Program-made: the position numbers and the translations under genes
The notes under the pieces: generated by a model
What the model was told of the DNA's origin: nothing
Seen by the model: only the letters and a program-made list of their open reading frames with translations
Database searches by the model: none
From: Spirosoma telluris
GTDB lineage: Bacteria; Bacteroidota; Bacteroidia; Cytophagales; Spirosomataceae
NCBI GenBank assembly: GCA_003259005.1
Contig: QLII01000001.1
Location: 6,687,001-6,751,000 of the forward strand
Direction of reading: 5' to 3'
Length of the DNA: 64,000 nucleotides
In this document: positions 53,321 to 60,595 of the stretch, one piece after another
Position numbering within the stretch: the stretch's first letter is position 1
Layout: every line of letters starts with the position of its first letter

Positions 53321-54526
53321 TTAGGCTGATTTTTCCTGTTTTTTCTTCTGACGTTCGGCTTTGCGTTGGTTGCGTTTCTCCTGACGTTCCGCTTTCCGCT
53401 CGGCCCGTTTTTCTTTTCGTTCGGCTTTTCGTTTTTCCCGATTGGCTTTATAGTCGTCCTTTAGGCTCTTAAATGCATCCTTCAGGGTAATATTATTGTC
53501 GAATTCGCCCCGAAATGCTTCGATATAGGCATTGCGCAGGATACCAAAGATCGTTGGCCAGACGGCGGTTTCAATGTTGTCGATAGTTCCGTTTAAGGGA
53601 ATGCGCGTAGCTACCTGGTCATGCTTTTGATTCTTAAGAATATCTGTACCCCCCTGAGCGATGAGTTCGGTAAAGAAGCGGCCTACGGATCGATCCTTAT
53701 GCTCATTCAGCTTGAAAATCTGCATATCCTTGGTGAGCGGTTTGATATAGCCATTCAGCTTTTTGTTGAGCATGGCCATTTCACTATAGACACTCACCGT
53801 GCCCCGGTTGAAGTCGAGATTGGCATATTCTCGGGCAAGCGTATTAAGCTTTACGAGTTGAAGGTTACTAAAGCGTAGGTTGTAATCAAAATCCGGAACG
53901 ACCTTCAGCAGGTTCATATTGGCCGAAAAATTCATAGTGCCCCCGTATCCAAGCACATCGCCCGAGGCTACAACCGGTGAAGGCAGTGCTTTATTCTTGT
54001 CGTCAACGTTTCGGATATTTCGAATTTCTCCCTGAAATCGTTGCATCGACAAATCAGCGCGGGGTTGAGTAATCAAACTGGTCAGGTTTACTTTGCCATT
54101 GACAACCGCAAACCGGTTGATATTGATAGGCAACAATTTTTTCAGAAAAGCTGTCCAGTCAACATCGGCTCCGGTTTGATTGCTGGCTTCATTCGTACTG
54201 AATGCGAAGTTGATTTCTGGCTCGTAGCATTCTACTTCGCTCACTAACCGGCCTTTGAGCAAGGACTTCCACTCAACCGACAGGTCGGTTTTGGGTATGT
54301 ACAAAAAAGGCTCTTTAATCTTACCGTTTATTTTGCGAATGCGGAGGTTATCAAGCTGATAAGCACCCCGAATGAGTTGAATGTCAATGTCTTCGACATG
54401 ACCTGTGTAGCCATCCATATCGGCCAGGGTCTTATTCACATACCGAAGTACGAAATAGGGCAATAGCAAACGGGCAATAACCAATAAGACGATTACTGCC
54501 AGTAGAATCTTGGTCGTGCGTTTCAA
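53321..54526 (-). CDS. DUF748-like AsmA-related membrane protein
   Basis: This 401-residue protein has an N-terminal transmembrane helix (ILLAVIVLLVIARLLLPYF). A periplasmic beta-rich domain (residues about 40-340) follows, with the DUF748 style: VEDIDIQLIRGAYQLDNLRI, KTDLSVEWKSLLKGRLVSE, YEPEINFAF. The C-terminus (about 355-401) is a charged run of KAERKEKRAERKAERQEKR type that could form a coiled coil or bind nucleic acid or peptidoglycan. Relatives are envelope proteins of uncertain function. It is a shorter cousin in fold of the giant AsmA-like protein. Confidence 0.75.
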   Translation of the reverse strand: MKRTTKILLAVIVLLVIARLLLPYFVLRYVNKTLADMDGYTGHVEDIDIQLIRGAYQLDNLRIRKINGKIKEPFLYIPKTDLSVEWKSLLKGRLVSEVECYEPEINFAFSTNEASNQTGADVDWTAFLKKLLPININRFAVVNGKVNLTSLITQPRADLSMQRFQGEIRNIRNVDDKNKALPSPVVASGDVLGYGGTMNFSANMNLLKVVPDFDYNLRFSNLQLVKLNTLAREYANLDFNRGTVSVYSEMAMLNKKLNGYIKPLTKDMQIFKLNEHKDRSVGRFFTELIAQGGTDILKNQKHDQVATRIPLNGTIDNIETAVWPTIFGILRNAYIEAFRGEFDNNITLKDAFKSLKDDYKANREKRKAERKEKRAERKAERQEKRNQRKAERQKKKQEKSA

Positions 54527-54584
54527 AACGTTGAGGGCTTGGTGTTAACGTTCTGATAAACACGCAGATTGGTAAATGGTTATT

Positions 54585-54706
54585 AGTTGAAGTAGGTGGA
54601 GTAAGTGAAAGTGGGTGAAGTAGGTGAAGTTAGTGGATTGGGTGCTGCCGTTTCACAAACTTCACCTACTTCACCCACTCCACTAACTTCACCTACTTTC
54701 ACTAAT
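54585..54706. repeat. Long hairpin of tandem 9-mers, TTCACCTAC family
   Basis: The left arm (about 54585-54637) is made of GTAGGTGAA-type 9-mers, and the right arm (about 54652-54705) of TTCACCTAC, TTCACCCAC and TCCACTAAC units. The arms are imperfect complements. The right arm overlaps the stop codon of the pentapeptide-like gene at 54702. A second copy of the same family lies at 56916-56972. Confidence 0.65.
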
Positions 54707-55481
54707 ATCGGCTTGGCGAAAATTTCCGGCCGTCGAGGGTTGTGTATTTGAAGTCGGTGGAACCTTCGAAACGGACATCATCGAAGTTAGTGCCCCTTGG
54801 AAGGTGTGTGTATTTGAAATCGGCGTTGCCTGAGAAGCGCGCTTTCTGAAAGTTAGTTCTTTCGTCAAATTTGGTGTATTTGAAGTCAGCCGAGCGCTCG
54901 AACGTTACTTTCTCAAAGGAAGACGACTCATCGAACTTGGTGTATTTGAAGTCGGCGTAGTCACGGAATGTGGAGCCGCTGAAATCAGCAGCGTTACGGA
55001 ATTTCGTATACTTGAAGAGAGCCTCTTCTCCGAATTTGTTGTTGGTGAAAATAGCCCGCTGGCTGAATAGCGAATATTTAAACGTGGCATCGTCTTTAAA
55101 TGTACAGCCATCAATCGTTACTGCCTCCGGAAAATCGGCGTTGTAAACGATGTTGTTCGTATTGAAAATCCGTCGTCCATCCTGCTCGTCGGTATGATAA
55201 GCCAGAAATTTGCCTGTGAAGGTGCAGTTTTTGAAGGTCAGGGGAACTTCTACGACACTCAAGTATTCCCGTGAATCACCTTTCCAGCTCCCCTCCCGCA
55301 CTTCTTTTCGATTGGCTAAGTTGGTTAGGTCGAGATCGCCGGTGATGGTCACATTCTGATACGAAATAGGTTCTTTGCGGTTGATTTTAGCAATAATATC
55401 TTTCGCATCAATAGTGGATTGCGCTAATGTTGGCGACAAGGCAACGAGAGCGAGCAGGAGGGAAGTAACGAAGATTTTCAT
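54702..55481 (-). CDS. Secreted pentapeptide-repeat-like protein
   Basis: This 259-residue protein has a signal peptide (MKIFVTSLLLALVALSPTLAQ). After an N-terminal part, the sequence becomes a run of spaced repeats of A-D/N/L-F-K-Y-T-K/H-F/L type (ADFKYTKF, ALFKYTKF, STDFKYT). This resembles a right-handed beta-helix built from pentapeptide repeats. The spacing of about 20 residues suggests paired repeats of ten. The function is unknown; family members often mimic DNA or act as scaffolds, and this one is exported. ATG 55481 is chosen because the signal peptide starts there. Confidence 0.75.
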   Translation of the reverse strand: MKIFVTSLLLALVALSPTLAQSTIDAKDIIAKINRKEPISYQNVTITGDLDLTNLANRKEVREGSWKGDSREYLSVVEVPLTFKNCTFTGKFLAYHTDEQDGRRIFNTNNIVYNADFPEAVTIDGCTFKDDATFKYSLFSQRAIFTNNKFGEEALFKYTKFRNAADFSGSTFRDYADFKYTKFDESSSFEKVTFERSADFKYTKFDERTNFQKARFSGNADFKYTHLPRGTNFDDVRFEGSTDFKYTTLDGRKFSPSRY

Positions 55482-55553
55482 GTGTGTTTCCTGAGTTGTG
55501 TTTGACTTTTGCCTAAAGATGTAAAGCAAGCCCAAAAGGTTGCGTAGGTACTA

Positions 55554-55593
55554 AAAACACGGCCAGACTCTTTTGAGAATCTGGCCGTGTTTT
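55554..55593. terminator. Hairpin terminator
   Basis: Arms AAAACACGGCCAGACTC and GAATCTGGCCGTGTTTT pair with one mismatch around a short loop. A and T flanks allow termination from both sides. It ends the minus-strand 55645 gene. Confidence 0.7.
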
Positions 55594-55603
55594 ATGTTTA
55601 TGT

Positions 55604-55644
55604 AGCTGGCGTTCCACCGGGCTGGCGTTCCAGCCGCGCTACAA
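55604..55644. repeat. GCTGGCGTTCCA tandem repeat with inverted ends
   Basis: GCTGGCGTTCCA occurs twice in tandem, flanked by inverted TGTAGC and GCTACA. It abuts the stop codon of the 55645 gene and is another short-word intergenic hairpin. Confidence 0.45.
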
Positions 55645-55992
55645 TTACTCCATCCACATCACTTTATCATAAGCCTGTTCATAGTCCATTTCTTCGAGTG
55701 GCGTGAGCCCTGCAAAGTGCCCTGTTTCATCCGTTCGGATAGCATTCCAGCGGCCCGATGCGTCGCGTAACAGGAGTCGGTAACCATAAAGCGGGTGTAG
55801 CGTATTGCCATCCGTACGATGATCCCAGCCCGTTTGCAATTCAATGGCGAAGGCAATTCGATCCATCACTTCACTGATCTGTCCCGAAAGGCTATCGAGC
55901 CCGTCGAGTTCCTCAATCCAGAGCACAAGCCCATCGGTGCCCCAATTGAAATTGAGTTGCGTGGGCGTGAGGGTTATTATGGAAGCGTTCAT
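55645..55992 (-). CDS. Hypothetical protein, 115 residues
   Basis: This small acidic cytoplasmic protein has no signal peptide. I recognise no family. It reads as a compact mixed alpha/beta domain with many Trp, Asp and Glu residues (NFNWGTDGLVLWIEELDGLD, QTGWDHRTDGNTLHP, FAGLTPLEEMDYEQAYDK). It lies downstream of the PD-(D/E)XK nuclease gene on the same strand. A repeat separates the two. It may be part of the same prophage-like module. Confidence 0.5.
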   Translation of the reverse strand: MNASIITLTPTQLNFNWGTDGLVLWIEELDGLDSLSGQISEVMDRIAFAIELQTGWDHRTDGNTLHPLYGYRLLLRDASGRWNAIRTDETGHFAGLTPLEEMDYEQAYDKVMWME

Positions 55993-56017
55993 ACGTTGAT
56001 TAACAAGTTTGATGTTT

Positions 56018-56085
56018 GTGGTTTGTCGTTCGAGGTATGTAGTTGCATATAAACGTCAAACTACGAACCTCAAACGACAAACTAA
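56018..56085. repeat. Hairpin with CAAACGACAAAC words
   Basis: The left arm (GTTTGTCGTTCGAGGTATG onward) pairs with AACTACGAACCTCAAACGAC to the right. It lies between the start of the 55645 gene and the stop of the nuclease gene. Confidence 0.5.
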
Positions 56086-56883
56086 CTAGGCACTCATACT
56101 CCAGGCTGGCACCATCAATTCTGGCTGGGCCTGCTCTTCCTGCCACTTACGGAGCCAGAAGCGGTATTTCTTTCGGCCATAGTCCAGAAAACCCGGAATG
56201 GAGGTGGCATCGACCGCAAACAGTCGGTAAGGACGCTGTTTCATAACCCCGATAAAGACAAACCGAAACTGGCGGGTTGTATCCCATTCGCCATTATCGG
56301 CATGGCGTAGGTTGTCTACATAAAAAGCCGCCTGCCGATCGTAGTCATAGGTGTAACAGGATTCCAGAAACTGCGCCTGTGTTCGGGCCGAAGTCGTTTT
56401 TAAATCAATGATTAGGGCGTTCCGGCGTTTGGGGCTGGTGTACACCATATCTAATCGAGCCTTACAGGCTATACCCGTGGTGGGCTCGGTCGAGAGCACA
56501 ATCCGTTCCCGTTCCGACAATCGCAGATATCGACGACAAAAAGCATCCTGCCGGATGGTCTGCATCAGTGCCTGTAACTGTTTGGCTTGCGAAGGTGCCA
56601 GCTTATTCGGATCGACCTGATTTGAGGAGTCGATCATATCCGGAAGAAATTGCGATAAAACGGTACCGACCGTTTCGGGTTCAAGTAAATGCTGGTGAAA
56701 GGCCCGACCAAACACTTTGGTCTTTTCAGGAATAAAACGGGCTGATGGGGTAGACCAATAGCCCAGATGCTCTTCCTTCAGGCGGGTTAAATCAGAATTC
56801 GACACCCGTGGCAACGCCCGGTACATATCGCCGGGCATAAGCAGGGACGGAGTCGTTTGTATCGAAATGGGGGACGTCATCAT
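56086..56883 (-). CDS. PD-(D/E)XK nuclease domain protein (RecE-like/DUF3799 type)
   Basis: This roughly 265-residue protein shows the nuclease core: an Asp in IACKARLDMVYTS, the DLK segment in ALIIDLKTTSA, and a following Gln in YDYDRQAAFYVD. This D-x(n)-DxK...Q layout matches exodeoxyribonuclease VIII-like PDDEXK proteins found in phages. ATG 56883 is used; an in-frame ATG 56904 is also possible. It is transcribed with the unknown gene at 56986, separated by a TTCACCTAC hairpin. The pair sits next to a divergent repressor-like gene, a phage-like arrangement. Confidence 0.75.
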   Translation of the reverse strand: MMTSPISIQTTPSLLMPGDMYRALPRVSNSDLTRLKEEHLGYWSTPSARFIPEKTKVFGRAFHQHLLEPETVGTVLSQFLPDMIDSSNQVDPNKLAPSQAKQLQALMQTIRQDAFCRRYLRLSERERIVLSTEPTTGIACKARLDMVYTSPKRRNALIIDLKTTSARTQAQFLESCYTYDYDRQAAFYVDNLRHADNGEWDTTRQFRFVFIGVMKQRPYRLFAVDATSIPGFLDYGRKKYRFWLRKWQEEQAQPELMVPAWSMSA

Positions 56884-56915
56884 AAAATGAGTAGCTAAAT
56901 ACATGTAGTGCAGTA

Positions 56916-56972
56916 TGTGAAATAGGTGAAGTGAGTGTTTTTATCGAATCCACTCACTTCACCTATTTCACA
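56916..56972. terminator. Perfect 22-bp hairpin of the TTCACCTAC family
   Basis: The 22-base arms (TGTGAAATAGGTGAAGTGAG plus TG, and its exact complement) flank a 13-base loop. It lies 32 bases upstream of the nuclease start and downstream of the 56986 gene. It is the second copy of the 9-mer family at 54585-54706. Confidence 0.6.
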
Positions 56973-56985
56973 ACTTACTTCCTTT

Positions 56986-57639
56986 TTAACCCGCCGATAG
57001 TAACTCCGGCTCGTCGGCTAGGTTGACGAATGGGTTGTAGTAATTCATCGCCGTTTTAATGTTGGCGATATCGGTTAGCGTCTCCTGCCGGAAAATTTTG
57101 ACTTCCTGAGCAAACTGCTTCAGTTCTGCCGTTTTATGGACATCGCCAATCTTGTACGAGAATGTGGCAATGTAGTACACGCCTTTGGGCTGGACTTTTG
57201 TGTATTCTTTCTTTTCGGCAACGGCCGTGATGACCACATCAGCCAGGGTCAGGTCATCATAATAGAGCGGTTCAATGAGCCGAAAAATATTGTCGACCGA
57301 ATAGCCGTGAAAGAGCAATGCCGACACGCAGTTTTTGTCGTCGATAAAGAAAATTTCAGCCCAGTTTTTGGTGCCCATATTCAGGATATTGTCCGTGAAA
57401 ATTCGCCAGGCGATGGGCTGAAATGTCAGGGTTCGGCCCAATTTCTCGGTGCCATTAATGTTGAACACACCTTCTTTAGCGTCGAATCGGTATTGGCGCG
57501 GGTGTCCTTCGAGGTATTTATATCGCCTGGCGACGCTAGGATTGACGACCTCGCCAGTCAATTCTTGAATTTTTTGATCCAGTTTCGGAGCACTATCGCT
57601 TTGAATTGTCTCGATTTGGCTTTTGTTTTGTGTGTTCAT
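56986..57639 (-). CDS. Hypothetical protein, possible partner of the nuclease
   Basis: This 217-residue cytoplasmic protein has no signal peptide or known domain. It has a conserved-looking core (KYLEGHPRQYRFDAKEGVFN, FIDDKNCVSALLFHGYSVDN, YYDDLTLADVVITAVAEKKE). ATG 57639 is chosen over 57732 because the upstream part is low in coding character. It lies directly upstream of the PD-(D/E)XK gene on the same strand and is divergent from a repressor-like gene. By position it could be a recombination partner, as RecT-type genes often pair with RecE-type nucleases, but its sequence does not show this. Confidence 0.5.
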   Translation of the reverse strand: MNTQNKSQIETIQSDSAPKLDQKIQELTGEVVNPSVARRYKYLEGHPRQYRFDAKEGVFNINGTEKLGRTLTFQPIAWRIFTDNILNMGTKNWAEIFFIDDKNCVSALLFHGYSVDNIFRLIEPLYYDDLTLADVVITAVAEKKEYTKVQPKGVYYIATFSYKIGDVHKTAELKQFAQEVKIFRQETLTDIANIKTAMNYYNPFVNLADEPELLSAG

Positions 57640-57882
57640 TAGTATTTGTTGTTTACTGTTCAAGCAGGGGACCCATTTTGCGGTCCCTTTTGCCTTTTTA
57701 AGGGCTGCGTTTACAGGTTTAAAAATACACACTTTTGTGTAATAAACAAAGCCATTCTTGGAAAATTTGCCCCTTAGGTTTACGTAGTTTTGTGTAATTT
57801 AGCTTGGAGCCGGGCGCGTGGAGCTGGGTTACGCCAACTGCCCCGCTCCCGGCTCCGAGCCCCTCGCTTTAACATCCTGCCT
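57640..57882. other. Divergent control region with a GC-rich hairpin
   Basis: This gap separates the minus-strand nuclease module from the repressor-like gene. Near 57805-57868 GGAGCCGGGCGCGTGGAGC can pair with CTCCCGGCTCCG. It probably contains the promoters of both directions and operator sites for the repressor, but I cannot place a clear operator. Confidence 0.4.
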
Positions 57883-58529
57883 ATGACCATTCACCTGCGC
57901 CTTCAACAATTAATTGATTCGCTCAATATCAGCGTGCTCGAATTTGCCCGGCAGTTGGGCGAGCACCGGGCGAAAAAGTATATCACATTTTGCACGGGCG
58001 GTTGAAGCCCCGGTATGATACCCTCGAAAAAATATTGGTGGCCTATCCGCAGGTCAATGGCGACTGGTTATTGCGGGGGGAGGGACTGATGTTTAAGACC
58101 CTTAATTCACCCTCGTCAGCCATCACAACCGAGGAACGATTACGTAATGTAGAGTTCTTACTGTTTCAACTCAATGAGCGTGTCGCTTTGCTGCAACAAA
58201 CGAATGACCAGTTGCTGGAGGAGCTTAGGGAGCGTGGCGCTTGGCGCTCGGGGCAGGGGCATAGAAAAGGACAGAATACCCTCCTCCAGGCACCACGCTC
58301 CACGCAAAAAAACAACCCGCGGTCATTTCTGGTTATAGTAAAAAAACATGTAACGTTATGGCAACTACATCACCATTCGACCCTGATAAAATTGACCCTG
58401 AGTATTACTCAAAAGATCCCAACCAGCATGGTACGTCTGATTATGGCCACGAATCGGAAGGGGTTGGTACCAATGCCTATAAAGACTCGACGTCGGGCAT
58501 GGATATGGACAGTGAAAATATGGTTATAA
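57883..58529 (+). CDS. Phage-repressor-like helix-turn-helix protein, one frameshift
   Basis: The N-terminal domain (MTIHLRLQQLIDSLNISVLE, FARQLGEHRAKKVYHILHGR) reads as an XRE-type helix-turn-helix. LKPRYDTLEKILVAYPQVNGDWLLRGEGLM follows, the usual continuation in phage-type repressors of this group. A coiled helical segment (RNVEFLLFQLNERVALLQ) comes next. The frame breaks at five A at 57973-57977; one added A gives AKKVYHILHGR. The coding signal fades after about 58225, where a GC-rich hairpin begins, and the frame then overlaps the next gene. The true C-terminus may be earlier, or a further base may be missing. Confidence 0.65.
58225..58305. repeat. GC-rich hairpin inside the 3' end of the repressor-like gene
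   Basis: GGAGCGTGGCGCTTGGCGCTC on the left and CCAGGCACCACGCTCCACGC on the right form an imperfect hairpin. The same words occur at 57805-57868. It may have inserted into the gene's end and extended its reading frame. Confidence 0.5.
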
Positions 58530-58843
58530 CGCATGATAGCCGCGAAGGCAACCTTAGCGGAAGTCGGCCAATTGATGCACAGCCTGAAAGTCTGGGCGGC
58601 TTTCAGGAGTGGGACGTTGACGCCGACGCAATCTCTGAACTACCTAAGGGGCGGATGATGAGTGATGAAGCGGCTAAGACCTTGAGTGAAGTGGCCGAAA
58701 ACCCATCTGATGATGCACTACTGCATCGGGCCGATGCGACCTATCTGGAGGAAGGAGACAACCCAAATGAGGGCTACGATCCGCACCACGTAGGCTACAG
58801 CGGTAAAGACAAGACCGATGTGGAGAAAAATGAAGTAGACTAA
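58358..58843 (+). CDS. Hypothetical acidic, hydrophilic protein
   Basis: This 161-residue protein is very rich in Asp, Glu, Ser and Gly, with few hydrophobic residues (FDPDKIDPEYYSKDPNQHG, GFQEWDVDADAISELPKGR, SGKDKTDVEKNEVD). It has no signal peptide. It looks intrinsically disordered and resembles no named family. The reading frame overlaps the long tail of the repressor-like frame but has its own ATG and ends just before a clear terminator, which supports a real gene. Its role is unknown. Confidence 0.55.
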   Translation: MATTSPFDPDKIDPEYYSKDPNQHGTSDYGHESEGVGTNAYKDSTSGMDMDSENMVITHDSREGNLSGSRPIDAQPESLGGFQEWDVDADAISELPKGRMMSDEAAKTLSEVAENPSDDALLHRADATYLEEGDNPNEGYDPHHVGYSGKDKTDVEKNEVD

Positions 58844-58862
58844 GCCGAAAGAATAATTCTTT

Positions 58863-58897
58863 AGAAAAGCGATCAGGCCATCCCCGATCGCTTTTCT
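58863..58897 (+). terminator. Terminator after the acidic protein gene
   Basis: A 12-bp stem (AGAAAAGCGATC pairing with GATCGCTTTTCT) with an 11-base loop follows the stop codon by about 20 bases. Confidence 0.75.
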
Positions 58898-59014
58898 GGT
58901 TTATTAGGTAGCCCTTCATTCGTTGTCAGGCATTGTCATGAAGTCGTCCTTCATTCTAAAGATCAATTTATAAAGCGACTCAGTGCGTTCCCTGTTTCTG
59001 CCTATTTTTACAGT

Positions 59015-60171
59015 ATGATTTACCTCGACAACAACGCCACTACGAAACTAGATCCGCGCGTTCTGGACACCATGATGCCGTTCCTGACCGACAATTTTGC
59101 CAATGCGGCTAGTACTCATCCGTTTGGTGTTGGCGCGAGTGAAGCCGTAAAGCAGGCCCGGCAGCAGATCGCCGATTTACTGTCTTGCGAAACACACGAG
59201 CTGATCTTCACGTCGGGCGCAACGGAGGCCATTAATCTGGCCATAAAAGGTGTTGCCGAGACTTATCAGAGCAAGGGATCGGACCGGAGCCCGGACATAT
59301 CATTACAGTTCAGACTGAACATAAAGCCGTACTGGACGTATGTGCCTATCTGGAAACACGTGGCTTCGAGATCACGTATTTACCCGTTCAACCAGATGGA
59401 TTACTGAATTTGGATGTCTTTAAGGCCACCCTCCGGCCCGACACTATGTTGGTCTCGGTGATGCTGGTGAATAACGAAACGGGCGTCATTCAACCCATTG
59501 AGGAAATTGGCCAGTTAGCGCATGAAGCCGGTGCTTTATTTATGACCGATGCCACACAGGCTGTGGGTAAACTGCCTATCAATGTGGATAAGTCCAATAT
59601 AGACCTTTTAACTTTTTCGGGCCACAAGTTTTATGGCCCGAAAGGCGTAGGCGGCTTATTTGTGCGGCAGCGACGACCCCATAAAGTGAAGCTGGAAGCA
59701 CTATTGCACGGGGGTGGTCATGAGCGCGGCCTACGCAGCGGAACGCTCAACGTGCCGGGTATTGTAGGTATCGGCAAAGCCGCTGAACTGGCCCGGCTGG
59801 AAATGGTGAAAGAGACGCGAAGGGTCGCGTCTCTACGCGATCAACTAGAAACTGCTCTATTAACCATTCCCGGCACCCATGTAAACGGTAATCGGGAACA
59901 CCGGCTTTACAGCACCACCAATATCTATTTCGAAAACTGCGACTCCGACGCGCTCATTATGGGTCTGGAAGGCATGGCTGTTTCTAATGGCTCAGCCTGT
60001 ACAGCCGCTTCCATTGACCCCTCGCATGTATTGTTGGCAATGGGACTAAACGAAACCGAGGCTTTTTCCTGTCTGCGATTCAGCCTGGGACGATTCAATA
60101 CAGAAGCTGATGTAGTAGCGACGGTAGAAGCGATTAAGGGCGTAGTAGAGGAGCTGCGAGCGTTGGTGTGA
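59015..60171 (+). CDS. Cysteine desulfurase (IscS/DndA-like), one frameshift
   Basis: This pyridoxal-phosphate enzyme moves sulfur from L-cysteine to an active-site cysteine, for FeS clusters, thio-modified RNA or DNA phosphorothioation. It begins MIYLDNNATTKLDPRVLD. Key sites are TEHKAVLD after repair, the PLP-binding Lys in LLTFSGHKFYGPKGVGG and the catalytic Cys in SNGSACTAASIDPSH. The frame breaks at GGG 59275-59277; one added G gives SKGIGPEPGHIITVQTEH. Full length is about 386 residues. The region around it holds DndB-like and HerA-like genes, so a DndA role is plausible but unproven; a housekeeping desulfurase is the alternative. Confidence 0.85.
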
Positions 60172-60174
60172 TAA

Positions 60175-60579
60175 TTAGAGAATGGTAATTTTCAGCTTAG
60201 TATGGTGCTGAATTAGCTGAAAATCTGATCGATTGAATGTGTAGAGTTCATTGCAGTATTGTTCAGCAATCGCCGTATGCAGGCAGTCACTACCATGAAA
60301 AAAACTGACTTTGTAGGCAATTTCGGTAGCCCTTTTGAAATGGGCTACAGTAACGTCAACCGGTTCTGAAACATACAGACCCGATACGTTTTCGATAATC
60401 TCATCGCGAGTCATCCGACACTTGGCTAATGCAAACACTAGTTCGTTGAGCGAGTGAGTAGAAATAAAAAACAGGCCCTGGTCGGTGGCCTGTTTGATAA
60501 GTTGTCCAGCAAGTTGGTGCTTAGTAGCCTCTTGTTCAACAAAGAAGTTCACCAGCACATCGGTATCAAAATAGATCAC
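60175..60579 (-). CDS. PIN-domain toxin-like ribonuclease
   Basis: This 134-residue protein shows the PIN fold: an N-terminal strand with the first acidic residue (IYFDTDVLVNFFVE), a second acidic residue in LNELVFALAKCR and a third in FHGSDCLHTAIAEQ, then YTFNRSDFQLI. These four acidic sites would bind magnesium for RNA cleavage. The start is GTG 60579, 16 bases after the stop of the upstream antitoxin-like gene. The pair is typical of VapBC-type toxin-antitoxin modules. It converges on the cysteine desulfurase gene with a 3-base gap between stops. Confidence 0.82.
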   Translation of the reverse strand: MIYFDTDVLVNFFVEQEATKHQLAGQLIKQATDQGLFFISTHSLNELVFALAKCRMTRDEIIENVSGLYVSEPVDVTVAHFKRATEIAYKVSFFHGSDCLHTAIAEQYCNELYTFNRSDFQLIQHHTKLKITIL

Positions 60580-60595
60580 AATAGATTACAAATCA

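Noticed and set aside
58230..58529. C-terminal tail of the repressor-like frame as real protein
   Set aside because: Composition changes at the hairpin and it overlaps the 58358 gene in another frame, so this part is not trusted.
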